Shown piece after piece: positions 7,261 through 14,330 of a stretch of 18,817 nt of DNA. The notes under the pieces are model-generated. The model did no database searches, was not told the DNA's origin, and saw only the letters and a program-made list of their open reading frames with translations. Position 1 is the stretch's first letter, and every line of letters begins with the position of its first letter. The stretch is from Candidatus Woesearchaeota archaeon. Lineage in GTDB: Archaea; Nanobdellota; Nanobdellia; Woesearchaeales; BM511. The position numbers and the translations under genes were made by a program. The stretch covers positions 1 through 18,817 of the forward strand of contig JAAOYE010000007.1 of assembly GCA_018221175.1 (NCBI GenBank), given 5' to 3'.

Positions 7261-7302
7261 GTTGAGCTTACATCAACAGGTTGTTGGTTTTAAGTCAACA
7301 AC
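7261..7302. promoter_or_regulatory. Two adjacent inverted repeats, candidate operator or leader hairpin
   Basis: GTTGA (7261-7265) pairs with TCAAC (7273-7277), and GTTGTTG (7280-7286) pairs with CAACAAC (7296-7302). All four arms share a GTTG/CAAC core in alternating direction. The first repeat lies between the TATA box and the likely start site, the second just after it, which suits a repressor that blocks RNA polymerase. The second could also fold as a hairpin near the 5' end of the message. Confidence 0.5.
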
Positions 7303-7321
7303 TAGTAGTGAGGTGATTTGA

Positions 7322-7783
7322 ATGGTTTGGGATATATTTGGTGAAATAGAAAGGATGAATAGAGAATTAAATTTTTTTAATAGAAATTTTTTTGGAAAAT
7401 CAAATAAACACCTTTTAGGGTTTAGTAAAGGGAAAGGTCTGCAAACAAGCCAGTTTAGAACCCCTCTTTGTGATATAAAGGAAACAGATGATAAAATACT
7501 GGCAAAAATTGAACTTCCCGGCGTAGAAAAAAAAGATATCGAATTAAACATTACAGATGACAGGATAGAAGTAAAAGTCGAAAAGAAAGAAAGACAGGAG
7601 ATTAAAGAAAAAGACTCATACATGTGCTTTGAGAGAACAGATTCTTTTTTTAGAAGAATATCTCTGCCTGCGGAAGTAAAATCAGAGAACACAATAGATA
7701 CGTATGAGAATGGCGTTTTGAAAATAGAAGCTCCAAAAAAACAAGTAGGCCATAAAAAATCAAAAAGAATAGATATCAAATAA
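7322..7783 (+). CDS. hsp20: Small heat-shock protein Hsp20
   Basis: The 153-aa protein is an alpha-crystallin type small heat-shock protein, which holds unfolding proteins for later refolding by DnaK-DnaJ-GrpE. The N-terminal arm is Phe-rich (residues 1-40). The crystallin core begins at TPLCDIKETDD and includes ELPGVEKKDIELNI and the closing YENGVLKIEAPKK. The C-terminal IXI motif is IDI (150-152), which binds the neighbouring dimer. GAGGTGA (7310-7316) precedes the ATG. It is the first gene of the operon. A run of seven T after the stop (7784-7790) may cause partial termination and so higher hsp20 expression than the later genes. Confidence 0.93.
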   Translation: MVWDIFGEIERMNRELNFFNRNFFGKSNKHLLGFSKGKGLQTSQFRTPLCDIKETDDKILAKIELPGVEKKDIELNITDDRIEVKVEKKERQEIKEKDSYMCFERTDSFFRRISLPAEVKSENTIDTYENGVLKIEAPKKQVGHKKSKRIDIK

Positions 7784-7795
7784 TTTTTTTATTTT
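7784..7795 (+). terminator. T-run between hsp20 and grpE, possible attenuator
   Basis: TTTTTTTATTTT follows the hsp20 stop directly. Archaeal RNA polymerase ends at U-rich runs without a hairpin. As grpE follows 22 bases after hsp20, partial termination here would be a way to make more Hsp20 than GrpE. Confidence 0.4.
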
Positions 7796-7805
7796 AGGTG
7801 ATATT

Positions 7806-8243
7806 ATGACAAAAAAACAAACTAAAGACCAAAAGATAAAGGAGCTTACAGAAACACTTCAAAGGCTCCAGGCAGACTTTGAAAATTACAAAAAAATTGT
7901 TGAAAAACAAAAAGAAGCGCAATCAGAATATGCTAGTGCGGTATTTATAGAAAAAATATTGCATATACTGGATCTTTTTGAACTAGCATTAAAAGACAAC
8001 AAGGATAGTGAAAAATTTAAGCAGGGAGTCCAGTTAATATATACTGAACTTTTATCCATATTGAAAAATGAAGGACTAAAAAAAATTGAATCATTAAAAA
8101 AACAATTTGACCCTCACTATCACGAAGCTATGCTTGCAGAAAAATCAAATAAGGAAACCGACACTATCATTGAAGTCCTTCAAGAAGGATACATGCTAAA
8201 AGACAAAGTAATTAGACATGCGAAGGTGAAGATTGTCAAATGA
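7806..8243 (+). CDS. grpE: GrpE, nucleotide exchange factor for DnaK
   Basis: GrpE releases ADP from DnaK. The 145-aa product has the usual long N-terminal coiled coil (about 1-45, ELTETLQRLQADFENYKK) ending in the family block around LQADFENYKKI, a middle four-helix part (IEKILHILDLFELALKD), and the C-terminal beta domain with FDPHYHEAM and VLQEGYMLKDKVIRHAKVKI. It is short compared with bacterial GrpE (about 190), as the acidic N-terminal tail is missing. GGTGAT at 7799-7804 precedes the ATG. Its stop overlaps the ATG of the next gene (ATGA), which implies coupled translation. Confidence 0.93.
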   Translation: MTKKQTKDQKIKELTETLQRLQADFENYKKIVEKQKEAQSEYASAVFIEKILHILDLFELALKDNKDSEKFKQGVQLIYTELLSILKNEGLKKIESLKKQFDPHYHEAMLAEKSNKETDTIIEVLQEGYMLKDKVIRHAKVKIVK

Positions 8244-8773
8244 TACATAAGATACATAAGGACACACCAAAAGAAGAAGTTTTACAGCATGGAAAAGGAT
8301 GTAGAATGTGCGGACACTGCTGCTCAATGGGTTCAGGATATACCCAAGAACAAGAGCTAAAACAAATCGCAGAACAACTAAACTTAACAAAAAAAGAACT
8401 CAAAGAAAAACATTTTGAAAAAATTAAAGTTTTCAACAAAGAATTGTACAAACCAAAAATAAACAAAGTAGGAGACTTGCCATTTGGACCGTGTGTATTT
8501 CTAAAAGATAAGAAATGCGCAATAAACCTTGTAAAACCGCTCCATTGCAGAATAGGTATCTGCTCAGAACACGGGCAAGCAATCTCAGAATGGTACACAT
8601 CAAACTTTCTTGTTGACAAAGACGACCCTGAGTCAATAAGGCAATGGGCGGCGAGAGTGGATGTTAAACCATCAATTCAAGGTGCACACCCTAAAGACAT
8701 GGTGGGCGAAGAAAAACTCAAGGAAATCCTTGGGTACAAAGATTATGATTTAGGAGGTAAACAAAATGAGTAA
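8240..8773 (+). CDS. YkgJ-type cysteine-cluster protein
   Basis: The protein (177 aa) belongs to the YkgJ/UPF0153 group of putative zinc or iron-sulfur binding proteins with no settled function. Eight Cys are arranged as CRMCGHCC (C21, C24, C27, C28), GPCVFL (C85), C93, and PLHCRIGIC (C103, C108). The gene is locked into the heat-shock operon: it begins inside the grpE stop (ATGA) and its end overlaps the dnaK start by eight bases. A role tied to chaperone work, for example redox sensing or metal handling under stress, is a guess from position only. Nothing in the sequence shows a catalytic site. Confidence 0.82.
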   Translation: MIHKIHKDTPKEEVLQHGKGCRMCGHCCSMGSGYTQEQELKQIAEQLNLTKKELKEKHFEKIKVFNKELYKPKINKVGDLPFGPCVFLKDKKCAINLVKPLHCRIGICSEHGQAISEWYTSNFLVDKDDPESIRQWAARVDVKPSIQGAHPKDMVGEEKLKEILGYKDYDLGGKQNE

Positions 8774-10679
8774 AGAAAAAACAAAAAAGGAAAAGATTAT
8801 TGGAATAGATTTGGGTACATCAAACTCTGCAGCTGCAGTGCTGCAGGCTGGGAAACCAACAATAGTTCCATCAGCGGAAGGAACAACGCAATATGGGAAA
8901 GCATTCCCCTCAGTTGTGGCATTTACAAAAGACGGACAGATGCTTGTAGGAGAACCTGCGAGAAGACAGGCAGTGTCAAACCCTGAAAACACAATAATGG
9001 CCGCAAAAAGAAAGATGGGGTCAAACTTTAAATATAAAGTAAACGGCAAAGAATACACTCCGCAGCAAATTTCGGCATATATCCTGCAAAAAATCAGAAA
9101 AGATGCAGAAGAATTCTTAGGAGAAAAAGTAGAAAAAGCAGTCATTACAGTACCGGCCTACTTTGATGATAACCAAAGGCAGGCAACAAAAGACGCAGGA
9201 GAAATCGCTGGACTTGAAGTCGTAAGAATAGTCAATGAGCCAACAGCAGCAAGCCTGGCATACGGCGTTGACAAAGCAGACAAAGAACTAAAAATATTAG
9301 TATTTGACTTTGGCGGAGGGACACTTGACGTTACAATCATGGACTTCTCAGAAGGAGTCTTTGAAGTAAAATCAACTTCAGGAGACACACAGCTTGGCGG
9401 AACTGATATGGATGAGGCTATAATCAAGCACTTTGCAAAAGAATTCAAAGAAAAACAGGGAATTGATCTAACAGAAGACGACGTCGCATATCAAAGATTA
9501 AGAGAAGCTGCAGAAAAGGCAAAAATAGAACTGTCAACTACACTCGAGACAGATATAAACCTTCCTTTTGTAACATCAACAGACAAAGGACCATTGCATA
9601 TGCAAACAAACCTTAAGCGGGCAATGCTTGAAAAGCTTGTTGATCCAATAGTGCAAAAGTGCAAAGCACCGATGGAAACAGCGATAAAAGATGCAAAGTT
9701 CAAAAAAGGCGGGCTTGACAAGATAATTCTTGTTGGCGGACCTACCAGGATGCCAATAGTAAGAAAGTTTGTCGAAGACTACTTTGGGAAACAAGCTGAA
9801 AGAGGGGTTGACCCTATGGAATGCGTTGCACAAGGCGCAGCTATCCAGGCAGGGGTCCTTGCTGGCGAAGTAAAAGACATCCTGTTACTTGACGTGACGC
9901 CATTATCGCTTGGAATAGAGACTCTTGGAGGTATATTTACAAAGCTAATAGAAAAGAACACCACGATACCAACCAAGAAATCACAGACTTTCTCAACTGC
10001 AGAAGATAATCAACCAGCAGTAACTATCAGGGTTTCTCAAGGGGAAAGGCCTATGTTTGCAGACAACAAGCTTCTTGGTCAGTTTGACCTTGTTGGGATA
10101 CCTCCTTCGCCAAGAGGTGTGCCTCAAATCGAAGTCACTTTTGACATAGATGCAAACGGTATCATCCACGTAAGTGCCAAGGACATTGGGACAGGCAAAG
10201 AGCAAAGCGTGAAAATCACAGCGTCACAAAAATTGTCAGACGAAGATATAGAGAAGATGAAAAAAGATGCAGAAGCGCACGCTGAAGAAGACACGAAAAG
10301 AAAAGAAGAAGTAGAGACAATAAACCAAGCAGACACATTGGTGTTTACTTCAGAAAAGCTCTTTAAAGACTTTGAAGGAAAAGTAGATGATAAGCAGCTA
10401 AAAGAAGTAAAAGCAGAAGTCGACGAACTTAAAAAACTGCTTGAGCCAGAGAAAAAAGACGTTGACAAAATAAAGAAGAAAATGGACGAAATAAACGACA
10501 AAGTACAAAAGATGTCAACAGAACTCTATCAAAAGGCGGCAGCTGCACAAGCTCAGGCGCAAGCAGAGCCTGAAATCAAAAGCGGCAAGAAAGATGAAAA
10601 AGTAGTTGATGCAGAAGTAGTTGACGAGAAAGAAGACAAGGAAGACAAAGAAGGGGATGAAAAGAAGAAAAAGAAATAA
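8766..10679 (+). CDS. dnaK: DnaK (Hsp70 chaperone)
   Basis: This 637-aa ATP-driven chaperone is close to bacterial DnaK. Archaeal dnaK genes are generally held to have come from bacteria. The ATPase domain shows GIDLGTSN (13-20), VPAYFDDNQRQATKDAG, VNEPTAASLAYG and FDFGGGTLDVT. The linker with DVTPLSLGIET follows, then the substrate domain (ERPMFADNKLLGQF) and a helical lid. The tail is an acidic-basic repeat ending in five Lys. A perfect GGAGGT (8753-8758) lies inside the end of the preceding gene. The T-rich sequence after the stop suggests at least partial termination before the next gene. Confidence 0.97.
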   Translation: MSKEKTKKEKIIGIDLGTSNSAAAVLQAGKPTIVPSAEGTTQYGKAFPSVVAFTKDGQMLVGEPARRQAVSNPENTIMAAKRKMGSNFKYKVNGKEYTPQQISAYILQKIRKDAEEFLGEKVEKAVITVPAYFDDNQRQATKDAGEIAGLEVVRIVNEPTAASLAYGVDKADKELKILVFDFGGGTLDVTIMDFSEGVFEVKSTSGDTQLGGTDMDEAIIKHFAKEFKEKQGIDLTEDDVAYQRLREAAEKAKIELSTTLETDINLPFVTSTDKGPLHMQTNLKRAMLEKLVDPIVQKCKAPMETAIKDAKFKKGGLDKIILVGGPTRMPIVRKFVEDYFGKQAERGVDPMECVAQGAAIQAGVLAGEVKDILLLDVTPLSLGIETLGGIFTKLIEKNTTIPTKKSQTFSTAEDNQPAVTIRVSQGERPMFADNKLLGQFDLVGIPPSPRGVPQIEVTFDIDANGIIHVSAKDIGTGKEQSVKITASQKLSDEDIEKMKKDAEAHAEEDTKRKEEVETINQADTLVFTSEKLFKDFEGKVDDKQLKEVKAEVDELKKLLEPEKKDVDKIKKKMDEINDKVQKMSTELYQKAAAAQAQAQAEPEIKSGKKDEKVVDAEVVDEKEDKEDKEGDEKKKKK

Positions 10680-10703
10680 TTTTCTTCTTTTTTAATTTTT
10701 TTT
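10680..10703 (+). terminator. T-rich terminator-like tract after dnaK
   Basis: The segment is almost only T (runs of six and eight) directly after the dnaK stop, typical of archaeal U-run termination. No clear hairpin precedes it. It would separate hsp20-dnaK from the unknown gene, HD gene and dnaJ, unless read-through occurs. Confidence 0.5.
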
Positions 10704-10706
10704 AAA

Positions 10707-11057
10707 ATGGATACCAAATCCAAAAATGTATTAAAATTACGGGCTCTTGAATTTTATGCAGCTTCAGTTTTATACGAATCAGATGACATAAAAAAAGCTG
10801 AAGAAAAATTGAATATTTTTATGAATGTAGGGTTGTCTTTAGATAAACTTGTTTCTATCATAAAATTTAATCCCCAAACGAGAATATTTGCTAATGAAGT
10901 TCTATATACTTTTGGTCATGGTAATAAACGTAGTTTGTTAAGACCCGAAATTTATTCGAAAATTATTTCAAGTGAATTGTTGTATGAGCAATTAGGATTA
11001 TTAATTACAGAGGAGGATATGGATTATCATGATAGACAAAGAATTGACAATCAATAA
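10707..11057 (+). CDS. Hypothetical helical protein between dnaK and HD gene
   Basis: I do not recognise this 116-aa protein. It is predicted to be mostly helical, with KLRALEFYAASVLYESDD near the start, no Cys, no membrane helix and no signal peptide. Codon choice is more AT-rich than in dnaK and dnaJ (TTT, TTA, ATT common). The ATG follows a T-rich tract with no ribosome binding site. Its end overlaps the next gene by 29 bases, and the AGGAGG of that gene lies inside it. These traits suggest a later insertion into a chaperone operon, or a lineage-specific gene. It could be a weakly expressed or decaying gene. Confidence 0.55.
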   Translation: MDTKSKNVLKLRALEFYAASVLYESDDIKKAEEKLNIFMNVGLSLDKLVSIIKFNPQTRIFANEVLYTFGHGNKRSLLRPEIYSKIISSELLYEQLGLLITEEDMDYHDRQRIDNQ

Positions 11058-11688
11058 TTGCTACAAAATACTGAATGAGTACAAAACACCAGAGATAGTT
11101 ATAAAACACAGCGAAGCTGTTGCAAAAATATGTTATTTTATTGGAGAAAAACTCATTGAAAAAGGAGAAAAAGTTGAATTAAAGACTTTAATTCCTGCCG
11201 CGCTATTGCATGATATATTCAAAATTATTGAAATAGATGATTACACACAAGAACATCTAAAAGGTGAAAAGGGCGAAAAGCAAGACAAATGGAACGAGCT
11301 AAAGCAAAGATTTGAAGGCAAAAACCATGAGGAAGCATTTGTTCTAGAATTTGATAGTAAATACCCAAAAATATCAGAAATTGTCCAGGCACATAAATAT
11401 CTTCAGATTAATGACGTCTTAAAAAACTGGGAGGAAAAGCTCATCTACTATGCAGACAAGATAGCGAAATTTGACAAGATAACCACATTAAAACAAAGAC
11501 TTGATGACGCACATGACAGATATGGTCATTTATATGGAGACATTGTTGGAAATGAGGAGTTTGTCAAAAAAACAGACGAAAAGATATTTTTGCTTGAAAA
11601 GGATATCTTTAAAATAACAGGGCTTTCACCTGACTATTTGATAAAACTAAATGAAGTTGATTTCAAAGAGATGATAAAGAATGGATAA
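11029..11688 (+). CDS. HD-domain phosphohydrolase
   Basis: The protein (219 aa) has the metal-binding pattern of the HD superfamily: H27, the H61-D62 pair in LLHDIFKI, H100 with E101/E102, H122 and D143 in YADKIAKF. Such enzymes cleave phosphate esters in nucleotides, and this form resembles stand-alone archaeal HD proteins of unknown substrate. AGGAGG at 11011-11016 serves the ATG at 11029, with a rather long spacing of 12 bases. It overlaps the unknown gene before it and dnaJ after it (8 bases), so it is likely translated with dnaJ. Nucleotide or second-messenger turnover under heat stress is only a suggestion from context. Confidence 0.82.
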   Translation: MIDKELTINNCYKILNEYKTPEIVIKHSEAVAKICYFIGEKLIEKGEKVELKTLIPAALLHDIFKIIEIDDYTQEHLKGEKGEKQDKWNELKQRFEGKNHEEAFVLEFDSKYPKISEIVQAHKYLQINDVLKNWEEKLIYYADKIAKFDKITTLKQRLDDAHDRYGHLYGDIVGNEEFVKKTDEKIFLLEKDIFKITGLSPDYLIKLNEVDFKEMIKNG

Positions 11689-12811
11689 GGACTACTATGA
11701 AACTCTGGGTGTCTCAAATGACGCGTCAAAAGAAGACATAAAAAAGGCATATAAGCGTCTTGCAAAAAAATACCACCCAGACTTAAACAAGGAAGATCCA
11801 AACGCATCAGAAAGATTCAAAGAGATAAATGAGGCTGCAGCTGTTCTTGGCGACGATAAGAAACGCCCAAATTACGACAGATTTGGAACAGCAGAAGAGG
11901 CATTTGGCCCCGGCGGCTTTGACTTTAGAGATTTTTCACAAGGACAGGGGTTTGGGGATGGCTTTGACTTTGGAGATATATTTGACCAGTTCTTTGGCGG
12001 AGGTGCCTTTGGAAGCAGAAGAGCAAGAAGAGAAGGTCCAATGCGGGGAGCGAACCTTCGCTTTGAAATGGAAATCTCACTGGAAGAAGTTGCATTTGGT
12101 ACAAAAAAACAAGTAACAATTCCAAAGCTTGAGACTTGTGATGTGTGCGAGGGAAAAGGTGCTGAGCATCACTCAGATATTGTAACATGCGAAACTTGCG
12201 GCGGCTCTGGAGTTCAGACAAGACAGCAAAGAACACCATTTGGTGTTTTTCAAACATCTTCAACATGCAAAACATGCAGAGGCGCAGGAAAAGAGATAAA
12301 AAAACCATGCAAAAAATGCCATGGTGATGGAAGAGTCGATGTAAGAAAAAGAATTGACATTAAAATCCCTACCGGTGTTGACACAGGTGTTAGGGTGAGG
12401 GTTCCAGGCGAAGGCGAAGCAGGCATTAAAGGGGGCCCACCGGGAGACTTATACATAATAATCCATGTCAGACCGCACCAAGTCTTTGAAAGAGAAGGTG
12501 ACAATCTTTATATTGAACTCCCAATATCATTTTCACAAGCAGCACTTGGCGACCAAATAGAAGTTCCAACACTTAAAGGAAAAGCAACACTGAAAATCCC
12601 GCCAGGAACACAGCCTCAAACAATGTTTAGGATGAAAGAGAAAGGCATCAAACACCTCAACAAAACAGGAGCAGGCGACCAAATGGTTGTTGTAAATGTT
12701 GAAGTACCGAAAAATCTTAATCAAAAGCAAAGAAGTCTTTTAAAAGAGTTTGAAAGTATGAGTGAAAACCCCACTAAGAAGTTTTTTGAAAAAATCAAAG
12801 GAATATTTTAA
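11681..12811 (+). CDS. dnaJ: DnaJ (Hsp40 co-chaperone)
   Basis: DnaJ delivers unfolded proteins to DnaK and triggers its ATPase. The 376-aa product has the full type I layout: a J domain with HPD at 32-34, a Gly/Phe-rich linker (about 75-112), four zinc-binding repeats CDVCEGKG, CETCGGSG, CKTCRGAG and CKKCHGDG (C153 to C213), and two C-terminal beta domains. Two features are slightly unusual: DDKKRPNYDRFG in place of the common xxKRxxYDxFG, and a short C-terminus. The start overlaps the HD gene by eight bases. It closes the heat-shock operon and meets a convergent membrane-protein gene 20 bases further on. Confidence 0.97.
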   Translation: MDKDYYETLGVSNDASKEDIKKAYKRLAKKYHPDLNKEDPNASERFKEINEAAAVLGDDKKRPNYDRFGTAEEAFGPGGFDFRDFSQGQGFGDGFDFGDIFDQFFGGGAFGSRRARREGPMRGANLRFEMEISLEEVAFGTKKQVTIPKLETCDVCEGKGAEHHSDIVTCETCGGSGVQTRQQRTPFGVFQTSSTCKTCRGAGKEIKKPCKKCHGDGRVDVRKRIDIKIPTGVDTGVRVRVPGEGEAGIKGGPPGDLYIIIHVRPHQVFEREGDNLYIELPISFSQAALGDQIEVPTLKGKATLKIPPGTQPQTMFRMKEKGIKHLNKTGAGDQMVVVNVEVPKNLNQKQRSLLKEFESMSENPTKKFFEKIKGIF

Positions 12812-12828
12812 AAAAATAAAAAAAATAA
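12812..12828 (-). terminator. T-run terminator of the convergent membrane-protein gene
   Basis: Read on the minus strand, two T runs of eight bases separated by one A follow the stop of the 12832-13191 gene. This is a typical archaeal terminator. On the plus strand it is an A run, so dnaJ has no equal signal here. Confidence 0.5.
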
Positions 12829-12831
12829 AGT

Positions 12832-13191
12832 TTATGTTTCAATCAATTTCTTTAGCCTAACTGGCATCATTATAAGTGCTATTAAAATACCAAATAGCAA
12901 GATATAAATCCCTGTGAGGAGTTTACCAACACCAACCAATTTCAGCCTTAAAAGCTCTGAGGGAAACTTTCGGATTTCAACCAAGTCCTGATTTAAATCA
13001 GAGCCTGTTTCTGCCGAGTCCCTTACAGCTTTTGATTGGATGAAATAATTTCCTAGTAATCCATGGAATACAGCTTCCTGATTAGTTACCTGAGAATGCA
13101 TGATGACGCCCTGATAAGCAAAAACGATAGAAATAATCATTAATAATATCATCATTAACATCATAGGCATCATTTTCTTATCCACAATCAT
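12832..13191 (-). CDS. Small membrane protein with two helices
   Basis: I do not recognise this 119-aa protein. It has a Met-rich first membrane helix (about 8-26), an outer or lumenal loop of some 60 residues, and a second helix (about 86-110) followed by a basic tail, so both ends probably face the cytoplasm. The start at 13191 is preferred to one at 13209 because GGTGAT (13195-13200, minus strand) lies just before it, as in other genes here. A TATA-like TTTATAAATT lies at about 13220-13229. It converges on dnaJ and is divergent from the DUF1761 gene. No function can be given. Confidence 0.65.
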   Translation of the reverse strand: MIVDKKMMPMMLMMILLMIISIVFAYQGVIMHSQVTNQEAVFHGLLGNYFIQSKAVRDSAETGSDLNQDLVEIRKFPSELLRLKLVGVGKLLTGIYILLFGILIALIMMPVRLKKLIET

Positions 13192-13258
13192 TTTATCACC
13201 GGAACCCATATGGTGTTTTTAATTTATAAACTTAATGTTTAACATATGTATAAGAAGA

Positions 13259-13270
13259 TTTAAATATATA
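13259..13270 (+). promoter_or_regulatory. TATA box for DUF1761 gene
   Basis: TTTAAATATATA would start transcription near 13290, about 24 bases before the ATG at 13314, leaving room for the GGGGTG ribosome site at about 13302-13307. Confidence 0.5.
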
Positions 13271-13313
13271 ATCTACAAAAGAGTAGTTAAAGAATATTTG
13301 CGGGGTGTGATTA

Positions 13314-13730
13314 ATGTTAGTAGCATTGAATTATTACGGTGTTGGAGGGGCGGCTTTAGCATCAATTATTCTTGGAATGATTTGGTTTTCTCCAAAAGTG
13401 TTTGGAGAAAGTTGGATGAGGGCAGCAGGACTTTCAAAAGCTTTTTTGAAAAGAAGAAAGGAAGAAGGAATGGGCGCAAGCTACTTTTGGATGTTTGTTT
13501 CTTCGGTAGTTGGAGCATATGTTCTTGGATATTTTTTAGTCATCCTTAACGTGGGCAACTTAGTTTCAGCACTATTTGCGGGGTTGCTGCTTTGGCTTGG
13601 ATTTAACGCGACAGTAACTATAGGTGTCGTTTTGTGGGAAGGAAAGCCTTGGAAACTATGGTTTTTGAACAATGTTTTTAACTTGCTTTCACTGCTCGTA
13701 ATGAGTGTTATATTGTTTTACTTTGGATAA
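13314..13730 (+). CDS. DUF1761 family membrane protein
   Basis: The 138-aa protein has four predicted membrane helices (about 8-26, 56-78, 83-107, 115-137). The family signature is seen in the first helix and loop, GMIWFSPKVFGESWMR, and in the third-helix region LLLWLGFNATVTIG followed by LWEGKPWKLWFLNN. DUF1761 proteins are widespread and uncharacterised. GGGGTGTG before the ATG supports the start. The last 23 bases overlap the end of the convergent C39-like gene, so their messages are complementary over that stretch. No link to neighbours is evident. Confidence 0.8.
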   Translation: MLVALNYYGVGGAALASIILGMIWFSPKVFGESWMRAAGLSKAFLKRRKEEGMGASYFWMFVSSVVGAYVLGYFLVILNVGNLVSALFAGLLLWLGFNATVTIGVVLWEGKPWKLWFLNNVFNLLSLLVMSVILFYFG

Positions 13731-14223
13731 CAAGAAGGTAAGCACTAGAAGTAAGAGCATTGCTTTTAATTGCAGATATCAATTTATTTTTTTCTATTTT
13801 TCTCCTTTCTCCGTCTCTTGGATCGTTTAAATGAAATGTGTTGTTATCATACCCTGTTAATACTACAAAATGCCCTATCTCTTTTTTCTCATCGTCATAA
13901 ATAAAGTACGCTTTGAAGTTGACAATTACAGGAATATCCTTATCTAAAAATCCAGTTATGTCATCAATATTAACATTTCTTAGTTTTGCTTTTCCTTCTG
14001 AGAGTTCTTTGTTTTCACTGTAACAAACAGTTTTAAATCCGAGGTTTTCTGCGAATTCTTTAAGCCAGATAGTTCTTGTGCCAAACTCTTTTAGTCCCCC
14101 AATATTTTCAATTATTTCATCCTCAGAAACATCTTTGCCATAGAACTTTAAAACCATAGAAAGACAAGCAGGACCGCACGAAAGACTGTTTTTTTGTTTT
14201 ATTATAGGAACTTTTATTCGCAT
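13708..14223 (-). CDS. C39-like papain-fold peptidase domain protein
   Basis: The protein (171 aa) is a free-standing peptidase C39-like domain. The catalytic set is complete: Cys16 in SLSCGPACLSMVLKFYG, His118 in GHFVVLTGYD and Asp134 in LNDPRDGER, with a Gln (Q10) placed as the oxyanion residue. In bacteria such domains trim double-glycine leaders as part of ABC exporters, but here there is no transporter domain and no signal peptide, so the protein is probably cytoplasmic. A TATA-like sequence at about 14243-14255 (minus strand) lies 25 bases before the ATG, which fits a leaderless message. Its substrate is unknown; a leader or small-peptide substrate is possible. Confidence 0.8.
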   Translation of the reverse strand: MRIKVPIIKQKNSLSCGPACLSMVLKFYGKDVSEDEIIENIGGLKEFGTRTIWLKEFAENLGFKTVCYSENKELSEGKAKLRNVNIDDITGFLDKDIPVIVNFKAYFIYDDEKKEIGHFVVLTGYDNNTFHLNDPRDGERRKIEKNKLISAIKSNALTSSAYLLVIQSKTI

Positions 14224-14283
14224 TTTTAGAACATAGTGTATTAATAATATATAATTATCCCTTCATCGATAGTTAAACACAGA

Positions 14284-14292
14284 ATTTAAATA
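14284..14292 (+). promoter_or_regulatory. TATA box for the CDGSH gene
   Basis: ATTTAAATA is placed to start transcription near 14313, about 18 bases before the ATG at 14331. GGAAGTG just before the ATG may serve as a weak ribosome site. Confidence 0.45.
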
Positions 14293-14330
14293 TTAAAAAC
14301 ATATTCATTTAGTACTTTGGAAGTGTTATT

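Noticed and set aside
7273..7779. Long minus-strand frame opposite hsp20
   Set aside because: It mirrors a clear hsp20 gene, is Phe/Ser-rich as reverse frames of Lys-rich genes are, and has no ribosome site.
10124..10501. Minus-strand Ser/Phe-rich frame opposite the dnaK lid
   Set aside because: It is the shadow of Lys/Glu-rich codons in dnaK; low complexity and no family match.
12832..13209. Start of the small membrane protein at 13209
   Set aside because: The GGTGAT site just before 13191 fits the usual start pattern, whereas 13209 has no ribosome site.
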